38,335 nt of DNA from the IMG/VR virus record IMGVR_UViG_3300010401_000058, positions 1 to 38,335 of that record. The stretch is one strand, 5' to 3'. The first letter of the stretch is position 1. The number at the start of each line of letters is the position of its first letter. Source of the stretch: a virus. The position numbers and the translations under genes are program-made. The notes below the pieces were generated by a model. It was not told the DNA's origin, did no database searches, and worked only from the letters and a program-made list of their open reading frames with translations. Of the stretch, positions 1 through 5,577 are shown piece by piece.

Positions 1-2
1 AT

Positions 3-290
3 GGGTATGGGTCTGGGTATGGGGATGGGTATGGGTATGGGTCTGGGGATGCGGGGTGTGGGTCTGGGTCGGGGTATGGGTCTGGGTATGGGTATGGGGC
101 TGGGGATGGGTATGGGTATGGGTCTGGGTATGGGGATGGGTATGGGTATGGGTCTGGGGATGCTGGGTGTGGGTCTGGGTCTGGGTATGGGTCTGGGTAT
201 GGGTATGGGTCTGGGGATGGGTATGGGTGTGGGTCTGGGTATGGGGATGGGTCTGGGGATGGGTCTGGGTATGGGGATGGGGATGGGTCT
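3..290 (+). repeat. GGG-N3 hexamer tandem repeat inside a coding region
   Basis: Units of GGGTAT, GGGTCT and GGGGAT follow one another for almost 290 bases with rare variants (GCGGGGTGT near 51-59, GCTGGGTGT near 162-170). All length changes keep frame 3 open. Regular G-tracts separated by three bases match the simple G-quadruplex pattern many times over. The array begins at the window edge, so its full length is unknown. Confidence 0.95.
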
Positions 291-635
291 TATTGGCTCA
301 GTTGCTTGCCTTATTTCGCGCGCAAATGGCCGCAGGCCCAGCGAGCACGGCTCAGTGAGCTGCAGGAACTCGGAATCACCCTCGCCTTCTGGCGCTCGGA
401 CAGGGATGGCCGCGCGTGCAACGGTGGTAACACCAAACAACCTGCAGCGCCTGGCCTGGTCGAGGAAATCGAAGGCCCGCTCAAAATATGCTCACTTCAT
501 GCGCTTCACGCCACTCGATTGCCGCCCAAGTGGAAAGGCGAACGCGTATGGGTCGTGGCGCTTTTCGGTGAGATCCAGGAACAGGAGGATAAGTTAGGAG
601 CTCTCAAGAGGGAAATTCTCGGCGAGGCACTTTAA
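3..635 (+). CDS. Gly-X repeat protein with conserved C-terminal domain (5' partial)
   Basis: The gene is open from the window edge in frame 3, so its start lies upstream. About the first 96 codons are a Gly-X repeat (X is mainly Tyr, Ser or Asp, a few Ala/Cys), with Gly written as GGG. The frame then runs without a stop into a globular C-terminal part of about 110 residues that contains [18 protein letters not shown] and [20 protein letters not shown]. That part looks like a small conserved phage domain whose function I do not know. The stop TAA overlaps the next ATG by one base. The other two forward frames through the repeat (Met-Gly/Leu-Gly and Trp-Val) are also open, but they do not connect in frame to the conserved part. 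The Tyr/Ser/Asp-Gly composition suggests a flexible linker or low-complexity tail; that is inference. Confidence 0.7.
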   Translation, partial: GYGSGYGDGYGYGSGDAGCGSGSGYGSGYGYGAGDGYGYGSGYGDGYGYGSGDAGCGSGSGYGSGYGYGSGDGYGCGSGYGDGSGDGSGYGDGDGSYWLSCLPYFARKWPQAQRARLSELQELGITLAFWRSDRDGRACNGGNTKQPAAPGLVEEIEGPLKICSLHALHATRLPPKWKGERVWVVALFGEIQEQEDKLGALKREILGEAL

Positions 636-829
636 TGAGCGAGGATCCGATCACGTTCACCGAGCCATCATATGCGCTCTTTGACGTGGAGAGGAACGCA
701 GTGCTCACCACGGCGCATGGAAATCTCGCTATATTCAGCACGTTGGGGATGGCGCAGGCGTGGGCGAGGAGCTCGAGCCGGCGCATTGAGATCATCCCCG
801 TGCGCATCCGGCCAGCGGACCCGCACTGA
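635..829 (+). CDS. small conserved-looking phage protein, unknown function
   Basis: A 64-residue soluble protein whose ATG overlaps the upstream TAA by one base, the usual sign of translational coupling. The sequence has a compact alpha/beta look (YALFDVERNAVLTT, then AIFSTLGMAQAWARS, then RRIEIIPVRIRP). I have seen similar short proteins in phage early or accessory regions but cannot name the family. There is no signal peptide, membrane segment or metal motif. The coupling to the genes on either side is the best evidence that it is real. Confidence 0.6.
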   Translation: MSEDPITFTEPSYALFDVERNAVLTTAHGNLAIFSTLGMAQAWARSSSRRIEIIPVRIRPADPH

Positions 830-834
830 TAACC

Positions 835-1017
835 ATGCCTGACTATACAAAGCCGCCGGTGTTTCTCACCGAAACGAAACTGTTTAAGGCGTGGCTGAAA
901 GAGAAGAATTATCCCAATCCCAGATTTGATGAGATAGAGAGTCGAATCGCTGAGTTCTACCGTGATGCGCTCGCAGATGCCAGATGCGAAAAAGCCCCGA
1001 CTGAAGCGGGGCCTTGA
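835..1017 (+). CDS. small hypothetical protein ending in a terminator hairpin
   Basis: A 60-residue protein that starts at an ATG five bases after the upstream stop. Its body (FLTETKLFKAWLKEKNYPNP, then FDEIESRIAEFYRDAL) looks like a helical small domain. The last residues, CEKAPTEAGP, are what a terminator hairpin reads as when translated: the DNA holds GCCCCG-ACTGAAG-CGGGGC just before the TGA. The C-terminus is therefore probably not functional sequence in its own right. No known family is recognised. Confidence 0.6.
   Translation: MPDYTKPPVFLTETKLFKAWLKEKNYPNPRFDEIESRIAEFYRDALADARCEKAPTEAGP
991..1015 (+). terminator. terminator-like hairpin overlapping a gene end
   Basis: A 6-bp GC stem (GCCCCG at 994-999, CGGGGC at 1007-1012) follows an A-run and is followed only by CTTGACG. 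The missing T-tract makes it a weak intrinsic terminator. It could instead be the first hairpin of the structured stretch that follows. Confidence 0.5.
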
Positions 1018-1345
1018 CGCTTCCACCGAAGTGGAATATGTTCGAATTGCGAGAAACGAACGGGCACATCTTAAGCCAGCCTGGCTCTAACTGCAAATCC
1101 CTACTCGTTCAAACTCCTCGCTGTATCACATGGGGCGGATACCGGCATGTGCTGCATGGTGCGTCACCGGGGGAAACCATCATAGACGATAGGGCCGAAT
1201 GTAACCGCTGGCCCGAGATGGCGTGAGGCAACAGCTCACGAAAGTGAGGCGGGACGTGGGGTCTTTGCATGGCCACGCCAGACGGCTCTACAGGGCTCTG
1301 AGCGGTCTGAGTGAATTCCTAACCTGTGGTTTTTCACAGGAAAGG
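1018..1345 (+). ncRNA. candidate structured RNA (about 320 nt), class unknown
   Basis: No convincing gene lies here, but perfect inverted repeats are dense. TTCCAC-CGAA-GTGGAA is at 1021-1036. GCGAG (1049-1053) pairs with CTCGC (1117-1121) and encloses GAACG/CGTTC (1058-1062, 1106-1110). CACATG/CATGTG is at 1127-1132 and 1146-1151. GGGCC/GGCCC is at 1192-1196 and 1210-1214. TGGCGTG (1219-1225) pairs with CACGCCA (1274-1280) around CTCAC-GAAA-GTGAG (1235-1248). CAGAC/GTCTG (1279-1283, 1305-1309) encloses GCTC/GAGC. CCTGTG/CACAGG is at 1323-1340. The strand is inferred from the GNRA-type loops (CGAA and GAAA read on this strand). The GCGAG-AAAC-GAACG arrangement resembles group I intron P4-P5, but I could not build P3 or P7, and no split gene flanks it. 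Confidence 0.45.
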
Positions 1346-1400
1346 GGTTCATTCGCCAGCCAGATACGAGATAAACAGTCTGAGTGTCCTGGATGTACGA

Positions 1401-1817
1401 ATGTTCAAAGTTACCTCTGAGTGGATTCATCAGTTTAAGAGTGGAAGCGGAGGCTGGAATCGTCAGCAGCTGGATGTCATCGCAGTGAAGTGGCCGCCTC
1501 TAGCGGGATGGGTAAATCGGACGCACGGAATAGAGATTACGGAGGCTCAACGGATTCGGTTTGAACAACTTCAGGGGAAGACAAAGAGGGTTCTACGAGC
1601 TGAGAAAGCAGGAGAATCTCCGAAGAAGAAGCTCCTATCCCGCAAACAACAACGGATTTATGACTGGATGGAGCAAATGGTGAAAGTGGCAGTGAGCTTG
1701 TCCGAACAAGATCGAGCTGAACTGGCAGCGTGGGAGCTATTGAATGTGGATGGCTGCACCGTTGGAACTACGGACTGGCCTGGTTGGAAGCGGTATCTAC
1801 CTCCCCGTCCTTGGTAA
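1401..1817 (+). CDS. hypothetical protein with N-terminal GGWNRQQLxxIAVKWPP motif
   Basis: A 138-residue protein. I chose the ATG at 1401 because residues MFKVTSEWIHQFKSGSGGWN begin a conserved-looking N-terminal domain: GGWNRQQLDVIAVKWPPLAG followed by a Gly-x-Glu-Ile-Thr segment. Such Gly-Gly-x-x-x-x-Gln/Ala-Leu...Gly-Val-x-Trp-Pro-Pro modules occur in small phage proteins of unknown function. The middle is basic (KKKLLSRKQQR) and the C-terminus contains a helical stretch and ends in PPRPW. No nuclease motif is visible, so it is probably not a homing endonuclease despite sitting after a possible structured RNA. No good ribosome binding site is seen. Confidence 0.6.
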   Translation: MFKVTSEWIHQFKSGSGGWNRQQLDVIAVKWPPLAGWVNRTHGIEITEAQRIRFEQLQGKTKRVLRAEKAGESPKKKLLSRKQQRIYDWMEQMVKVAVSLSEQDRAELAAWELLNVDGCTVGTTDWPGWKRYLPPRPW

Positions 1818-1827
1818 TGTAATCCGA

Positions 1828-1898
1828 CCCCGCAGATGAGTCGTGCGTTAGCACGGGGCAAGAGCCAAACCGAAGTGAGATCTCAACGGCTATGCCGT
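1828..1898. promoter_or_regulatory. cluster of short palindromes between opposing genes
   Basis: Between the stop of the plus-strand gene (1817) and the stop of the minus-strand gene (1909) lie CGTGC-GTTA-GCACG (1842-1855) inside a wider CCCCG/CGGGG pair (1828-1832, 1854-1858), a perfect TGAGATCTCA palindrome (1876-1885) and ACGGC-TAT-GCCGT (1886-1898). Their place between convergent genes fits a bidirectional termination region, but no T-tract follows. Confidence 0.35.
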
Positions 1899-1908
1899 CA
1901 CGAATCAC

Positions 1909-2094
1909 TCAATGCAGGGTGGGCCAGGAATGACCCTGCACCATCTGCAGCAGCCACAGCAGAATGATGATGCCGACCACCACGAAAATGATCGTCTTCA
2001 CGATGGCGGGAATGCCGGGGATCTGCTGAATGGCCCATACGACGAGCCCCACGATGGCGAGCACGATCAGGAGCACCAGGAGGGTTGTGATCAT
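1909..2094 (-). CDS. small two-helix membrane protein
   Basis: A 61-residue protein on the minus strand, beginning MITTLLVLLIVLAIVGLVVW. It has two hydrophobic segments (about residues 3-20 and 33-51) separated by the polar loop AIQQIPGIPAIVK. This is a common layout in short phage inner-membrane proteins, and the function is unknown. The ATG at 2094 overlaps the TGA of the upstream minus gene (ATGA), so the two are probably co-translated. A longer reading of the frame is possible, but the upstream residues are basic and unrelated, so the ATG at the junction is preferred. It is transcribed against its neighbours. A holin-like or superinfection role is possible but unsupported. Confidence 0.65.
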   Translation of the reverse strand: MITTLLVLLIVLAIVGLVVWAIQQIPGIPAIVKTIIFVVVGIIILLWLLQMVQGHSWPTLH

Positions 2095-2258
2095 GAGAGA
2101 AATAACGCACGAGATGGCGTTTGCTTCCCCTGACGACCTTGCGGGCTGCACTGCCAGTCCTCGAGCGCCATTTCCCACACGGTTTGCAGCGCGCACGGCA
2201 GATCGTGACGCGAAAAGCGCCACGGTTCGGCGATAATGCGCAACAGAAGTGCGTGCAT
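2091..2258 (-). CDS. small hypothetical protein coupled to the membrane protein
   Basis: A 55-residue protein on the minus strand starting MHALLLRIIAEPWRFSRHDL, with a central DLPCALQTVWEMALEDWQ. The TGA overlaps the ATG of the membrane protein gene by the ATGA pattern, which supports both genes. A GGGA sequence lies upstream of the start as a weak ribosome binding site. Its 5' end faces the start of the large plus-strand operon at 2301, leaving a 42-bp gap that must hold any divergent promoters. No family is recognised. Confidence 0.5.
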   Translation of the reverse strand: MHALLLRIIAEPWRFSRHDLPCALQTVWEMALEDWQCSPQGRQGKQTPSRALFLS

Positions 2259-2300
2259 GGCGGTTCCCACGCAAGAATAGTACCCTAAGGTGGCACTGAT

Positions 2301-2750
2301 ATGGCACAACCCAGCTATTTCTATTATCCGCGAACGATCTTTACCGAAGAACAGTTATGGCAGAGACTCGCGCAACGCTCGGGGAAGCCCATCGATACGA
2401 TCAGACCTAAGCCTGTGCCAGCGCAGAGCCAACGACAGCGGCCAGGGGAGGCTACCCAAACCGCCGAGGCCAAACAGGCTGTGCAACTCAGCCGACAGGC
2501 GCCCTTGCAATGGCGCAAAGGGCCCGATGATTGGAGCATCGTAAGCACCTGTGGCGTCTATACCATCCGCAAGAGCGTTCCGATGGCAGCGACCGCCTCA
2601 GGCGGCCCCGAATCGCACTACGAGGCGAGTTTCCGCACGCCCACGCAGGGAGAATTCTCACTCGGTGGGAGCGACAGCGCTGATACCGCCCGGGCCTTCT
2701 GCAACGCGCATCACGCCAAGATGCGGGCGTTTGAGGCAATGCCGAAATGA
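2301..2750 (+). CDS. hypothetical protein, first gene of the late operon
   Basis: A 149-residue protein with a clear AAGGTGG ribosome binding site seven bases before the ATG, so the start is well supported. The N-terminal half is Gln/Pro-rich and probably flexible (residues 35-65). The C-terminal half (about 70-149) looks folded: DDWSIVSTCGVYTIRK, a SHYEASFRTP segment and FCNAHHAKM, typical of a small beta-rich phage domain that I cannot name. Its TGA overlaps the next ATG. It opens a run of overlapping genes, so the promoter for at least part of the late region probably lies in or before 2259-2300. Confidence 0.6.
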   Translation: MAQPSYFYYPRTIFTEEQLWQRLAQRSGKPIDTIRPKPVPAQSQRQRPGEATQTAEAKQAVQLSRQAPLQWRKGPDDWSIVSTCGVYTIRKSVPMAATASGGPESHYEASFRTPTQGEFSLGGSDSADTARAFCNAHHAKMRAFEAMPK

Positions 2751-3022
2751 GTTTGCGCCGCACCTCACGCCGCGACGATAACGAGCCGTCGATCATCGCG
2801 GCGCTCGAGGCGATCGGCGCTCAGGTCAAACCGCTGCAGCGCCCGTGTGATCTGTTGGTGCGCTGGGGAGGCGAGGTCCATCTGCTTGAGATCGATAATC
2901 CCGCGAGCAAATACCGCAAGCGCGATGCCAAACAGCTCGAGTTTCTGCGCATCTGGGAAGTTGCGATGGTTCAAACAGCGGATGAAGCGCTGCGGGCGAT
3001 CGGAGCCATCCACCATGCCTAG
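2747..3022 (+). CDS. VRR-NUC/PD-(D/E)XK-like small protein, probably inactive
   Basis: A 91-residue protein in an ATGA overlap with the gene before it. The pattern IIAALEAIGAQVKPL, then CDLLVRWGGEVHLLEID, then KRDAKQLEFLRIWEVAMVQT matches the layout of small phage VRR-NUC-type nucleases: an Asp in the first core strand, Glu-x-Lys in the second, then a Gln helix and a final strand. Here the expected Glu-x-Lys reads Glu-Ile-Asp, so the catalytic lysine is missing at its usual place. It may therefore be a non-catalytic DNA-binding relative. Family assignment is from pattern memory only. Confidence 0.5.
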   Translation: MSLRRTSRRDDNEPSIIAALEAIGAQVKPLQRPCDLLVRWGGEVHLLEIDNPASKYRKRDAKQLEFLRIWEVAMVQTADEALRAIGAIHHA

Positions 3023-3197
3023 CGGCTTCCCCAAACCCTTTACCTATCAGGGAAAAACTTATCCAACCCTCTTCGCCTTTTGCCGCGAGCGCGGGTTAGA
3101 CTACGATACGGTCCGCGCACGTATCAAACGCGGTGTCAGTGAGGCGCAACTCATCATGAGGCGTATCCCCCGACCCAGAAAGATCGATCTCGTATGA
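3015..3197 (+). CDS. small helix-turn-helix-like protein
   Basis: A 60-residue protein whose ATG lies eight bases inside the preceding gene. After YQGKTYPTLFAFCRERGL comes DYDTVRARIKRGVSEAQL, which reads like the short DNA-binding repeat found at the ends of phage homing nucleases and in small regulators: a helix, a turn and a recognition helix with Arg/Lys. It ends with a basic tail (MRRIPRPRKIDLV). It may bind DNA beside the nuclease-like protein encoded just upstream, but no target can be named. The stop overlaps the next ATG (ATGA). Confidence 0.5.
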   Translation: MPSGFPKPFTYQGKTYPTLFAFCRERGLDYDTVRARIKRGVSEAQLIMRRIPRPRKIDLV

Positions 3198-3592
3198 GGC
3201 TGAAAGGCGCTTTGTTTTTGATGGTCCTGGCCGCCCTCCTCACTCTCGCCGCCACTACCACTACGCCGCCGACTCTCACGCCCGTCCCCTGCCCCGCCGG
3301 GTTTAACTGCAGCTACACGTACACGGCAACCTGGCCACCCACGACGGCCATGACCGTTACCATCAACTGGTACAAGTCCCTCGGGGGCCCGATCGACCAC
3401 ACGCGCACCGTGCAGAATGTCAAAAGCTCAGTGGCCTTCGAAGTCGAAGGGGGACTGTGGTACGTGCAACTCTTTGTGGTGCCGATTGATGGCTCCCTGG
3501 CTCCCGCTAGCGTGATCTATGAGGTACAGTATCCAGGGACTTTGATCCCGATCATGTCCCCCGGCGTTCCCACGAACTTGCAGGCAACCTGA
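3194..3592 (+). CDS. exported beta-rich (Ig/FN3-like) protein
   Basis: A 132-residue protein with an N-terminal signal or anchor segment (MRLKGALFLMVLAALLTLAA), followed by a Thr/Pro-rich part and then beta-strand-like sequence with alternating hydrophobics (AMTVTINWYKSL, VAFEVEGGLWYVQLFVVPID). It looks like a secreted immunoglobulin or fibronectin-III-like domain. The next gene is a second exported beta protein that overlaps it by TGATG. An exported beta-sandwich from a phage could act at the cell surface, but the role is unknown. Confidence 0.55.
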   Translation: MRLKGALFLMVLAALLTLAATTTTPPTLTPVPCPAGFNCSYTYTATWPPTTAMTVTINWYKSLGGPIDHTRTVQNVKSSVAFEVEGGLWYVQLFVVPIDGSLAPASVIYEVQYPGTLIPIMSPGVPTNLQAT

Positions 3593-4134
3593 TGCGCTAC
3601 TGGCTGGCTCTCCTGTTGATTGCCGCGCTACCGGCGCACGCGACGGATCTCAAGCTCAGTTGGACCGCGCCTACCACCTACGCGGATAACACAACGCCCT
3701 TACCGGCCGGCGCCGCCCTCACCTATAACGTCTATGGCGGCCCCTGCGGCGGCACCCTTACCCGCCTGACGCCGACCCCGATCACGACCACCACCAACAT
3801 CCGTTATAACGTCAACCCCGGCAACTGGGGCTACGCCGTCACCGCGATACTCAGCGGTAATGAGAGCGCGCAGACCGCCCCCGTGTGCGCCAGCGTACAG
3901 CCCGCTCCCGCCGCGCCCGGTACGCTTACCGTCGCGCCCGTGACGACCAGCACCATCGCGTATATGCTCGTGCCCGGCGCGGATACCTACGCGCCCCTCA
4001 TTGTGGGGCAGGTCCCCCTCGGAGTGCCCTGTAATGCGTCTGAGCGCCTGCTCAACCTCAATGTCATTCCCCGCGCTTCGGTAACGTTCACCGGCGCGCT
4101 CAAACCCACTGCCGTCCTTGCCGCCTGTAACTAG
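3592..4134 (+). CDS. exported fibronectin-III-like protein
   Basis: A 180-residue protein. A signal peptide (MRYWLALLLIAALPAHA) is followed by an FN3-like domain whose hallmarks are visible: LKLSWTAPTTYADNTTPLP, a YNVYGG strand, and WGYAVTAILSGNESA before the last strand. A second beta-rich segment fills residues 100-180 and has three cysteines. The start overlaps the stop of the upstream exported gene. Fibronectin and Ig folds are common on phage surfaces, but a classical signal peptide argues for export into the periplasm or beyond rather than virion assembly. Confidence 0.6.
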   Translation: MRYWLALLLIAALPAHATDLKLSWTAPTTYADNTTPLPAGAALTYNVYGGPCGGTLTRLTPTPITTTTNIRYNVNPGNWGYAVTAILSGNESAQTAPVCASVQPAPAAPGTLTVAPVTTSTIAYMLVPGADTYAPLIVGQVPLGVPCNASERLLNLNVIPRASVTFTGALKPTAVLAACN

Positions 4135-4142
4135 GAAATCCC

Positions 4143-4466
4143 ATGACCCAAATCACCGTCGTCGCCACCAAAGCCACCACGCCCACCAATCTTAATCCCG
4201 GCCAGACCTACGCCGCGACCGCCTATGTGGTGGTCGATAACTCCGGCGCCACACTGCCCGCCGGCACCCTGAACGGCTCCGAGACGCCCCCTTGGACCGC
4301 TGTCCTGACGGGCGCTCCCGGCCCCAATGAGGCCACCGTGACGTTTACCGACCTCGACACCGAGGGTAACACGATCGGCACGCCCGTGGTCGTCACTGAG
4401 AGCGGCACGGGCGGTGTGACCGGACAGTTCCTGCCCACGGTGGGTGGCACGATCAGCGTTGCGTGA
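4143..4466 (+). CDS. Ig-like beta-sandwich protein
   Basis: A 107-residue protein with no signal peptide. It is rich in Thr/Val strands (MTQITVVATKATTPTNLNPG, then ATAYVVVDNSGATLPAG, then EATVTFTDLDTEGNTIG), in the style of single Ig-like domains carried by phage surface proteins. Loss of the leader separates it from the two upstream exported proteins, with which it may form one functional set. It starts eight bases after the preceding stop, and no strong ribosome binding site is seen. The fold is inferred from strand pattern only. Confidence 0.5.
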   Translation: MTQITVVATKATTPTNLNPGQTYAATAYVVVDNSGATLPAGTLNGSETPPWTAVLTGAPGPNEATVTFTDLDTEGNTIGTPVVVTESGTGGVTGQFLPTVGGTISVA

Positions 4467-4472
4467 GCGTCG

Positions 4473-4640
4473 GTGCGTTTCGAAGCCGAAGCGCTCTTGA
4501 TCGAGCTCACCTGCTCGAATCGGCGCATCATCGAACTCCTGCAGGAGCAACACAAACTCCTGCGGGAGATCCTCAAGCGTCTGCCGCCCCCCAAGCACTA
4601 TCATGCCACCGTGGGCGGTGAGATCACCGTTAGGAGTTGA
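4473..4640 (+). CDS. 55-aa coiled-coil protein with GTG start
   Basis: Too short to stand out, but well supported as a gene. From GTG 4473 the frame reads MRFEAEALLIELTCSNRRII and then a Leu-rich helix (ELLQEQHKLLREILKRLPPP) and a short beta-like tail (HYHATVGGEITVRS). It fills the gap between two genes exactly, and its end region supplies the TAGGAG ribosome binding site of the next one. Small coiled-coil proteins ending in a Pro-rich joint and a His-Tyr-His tail occur in phage head/packaging regions. The function is unknown. Confidence 0.55.
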   Translation: MRFEAEALLIELTCSNRRIIELLQEQHKLLREILKRLPPPKHYHATVGGEITVRS

Positions 4641-4643
4641 ATC

Positions 4644-4844
4644 ATGCCTACTACCCTCGATGATATTCGTGCCCGGATGAGGGCGGCCCCTAAGCCCTTA
4701 GCGTCTTTTTCCGCAGCGTCCTCAAATCCCACGACTGCCCCTTGCGCTTGGACCAAGCTGCTTATCGCCATTGCTCACGTCAATGGGCATTCCGAGCCTA
4801 AGGTTTGGGCGAAACAAGTGACGGATCATCTTGCCAAACTCTAG
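4644..4844 (+). CDS. small hypothetical protein
   Basis: A 66-residue protein with a TAGGAG ribosome binding site well placed before the ATG. It starts MPTTLDDIRARMRAAPKPLA, followed by a Ser/Ala-rich linker and a C-terminal helix pair (TKLLIAIAHVNGHSEPK, VWAKQVTDHLAKL). It has no transmembrane segment or known motif. It ends with TAG immediately before the ATG of the HTH gene, so the genes are tightly linked. I do not recognise the family. Confidence 0.5.
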   Translation: MPTTLDDIRARMRAAPKPLASFSAASSNPTTAPCAWTKLLIAIAHVNGHSEPKVWAKQVTDHLAKL

Positions 4845-5003
4845 ATGCGCGCTAAGAAGAACTACTTCTTGAGTGATCGGGAGATCCTCGCGATTCGACG
4901 CGACCTTCGTACCGCAAAAACCTCCCGGGAGGTCGCACGTAAGTACGGCCTTTCAGAGTCCTACATCTCACAACTCAGGCACTACACCCGCCGTGCGGTA
5001 TGA
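4845..5003 (+). CDS. 52-aa helix-turn-helix protein
   Basis: A short but clear gene whose ATG directly abuts the preceding TAG. The protein reads MRAKKNYFLSDREILAIRRD, followed by TSREVARKYGLSESYISQLR. The latter is a textbook homeodomain-like HTH: a positioning helix, a Gly turn, and a recognition helix with Ser/Tyr/Ser/Gln. It is basic and ends HYTRRAV. It may be a phage transcription regulator, or a DNA-recognition part used in packaging, since it sits in the run leading to the terminase genes. No partner motif distinguishes these options. Confidence 0.6.
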   Translation: MRAKKNYFLSDREILAIRRDLRTAKTSREVARKYGLSESYISQLRHYTRRAV

Positions 5004-5577
5004 GCGCCCACGGGCGTCGTTCCCATTGCTGCTAAACGAGTGGAATCTTCTCGGGGAGGGCGTGGAGGTGGGCACGTGCCGGGGGCTTTTCGCGCAGAAC
5101 CTCCTCGAGTACTGGCCCGGCTATCTGCACTGTGTGGATGCCTGGGCGCCGTACGAAGAGCAGTACGACCACGAGGCCAACTACGTCGAGACGCTCGCGC
5201 GCCTGGCGCCCTACGAGAATCGCAACGCCATTCACCGCATAACCTCCCAGGAAGGCGCCAGACTGTTCGAGGACGGCACCCTGGACTTCGTGTACTTGGA
5301 TGCCAATCACGGCTACGAAGCCGTCAGGGACGATTTGATCGCCTGGTGGCCCAAGGTCAAATGCGGTGGCATGTTGGCCGGGGATGACTACGGTATCGTG
5401 GAGGAGCAATGGGTAGACTTCGGCCACGGCCGCGTGCGTTTTGGCGTCAAACGCGCGGTGGATGAGTGGTCGAAGAAGGTCGGCAAGAACATCTCGATCG
5501 ATATCCTGGCGGACTGGAAAAACCTGATCCCCGGTCAAGGGGAGCTCCAGGCACGGGGTTGGTACACGCTCAAGTGA
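4993..5577 (+). CDS. class I SAM-dependent methyltransferase (Methyltransf_24-like)
   Basis: A 194-residue protein starting at GTG 4993, eleven bases inside the HTH gene. In-frame sequence further upstream is the shadow of that HTH gene. The Rossmann methyltransferase signature is visible: GVEVGTCRGLFAQNLLEYWP (SAM-binding loop, residues 19-38), LHCVDAW (acidic strand 2), and DFVYLDANHGYEAVRDDLIA followed by WWPKVKCGGMLAGDDYG (motif IV-V). This layout fits the Methyltransf_24 group, often linked to sugar or small-molecule modification. It is directly followed by a glycosyltransferase in a GTGA overlap, so the pair probably works on one glycan. The substrate is unknown. Confidence 0.7.
   Translation: MRYERPRASFPLLLNEWNLLGEGVEVGTCRGLFAQNLLEYWPGYLHCVDAWAPYEEQYDHEANYVETLARLAPYENRNAIHRITSQEGARLFEDGTLDFVYLDANHGYEAVRDDLIAWWPKVKCGGMLAGDDYGIVEEQWVDFGHGRVRFGVKRAVDEWSKKVGKNISIDILADWKNLIPGQGELQARGWYTLK

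Noticed and set aside
1-597. A 198-residue Met-Gly/Leu-Gly protein starting at base 1
   Set aside because: It uses the wrong frame of the GGG-N3 repeat, and its sequence after the repeat is non-conserved. Frame 3 continues into a folded domain instead.
1049-1121. A 73-base segment with GCGAG/CTCGC ends and a TTCAAAC loop, tRNA-like in length
   Set aside because: The T-loop-like sequence is six bases too far downstream, no T-stem forms, and there is no anticodon stem. It is not a tRNA.
1014-1430. Short overlapping reading frames in both directions (1014-1226, 1223-1420, 1236-1430 minus)
   Set aside because: No ribosome sites, no recognisable domains, and they run across the inverted repeats. 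Structured RNA is a better explanation.
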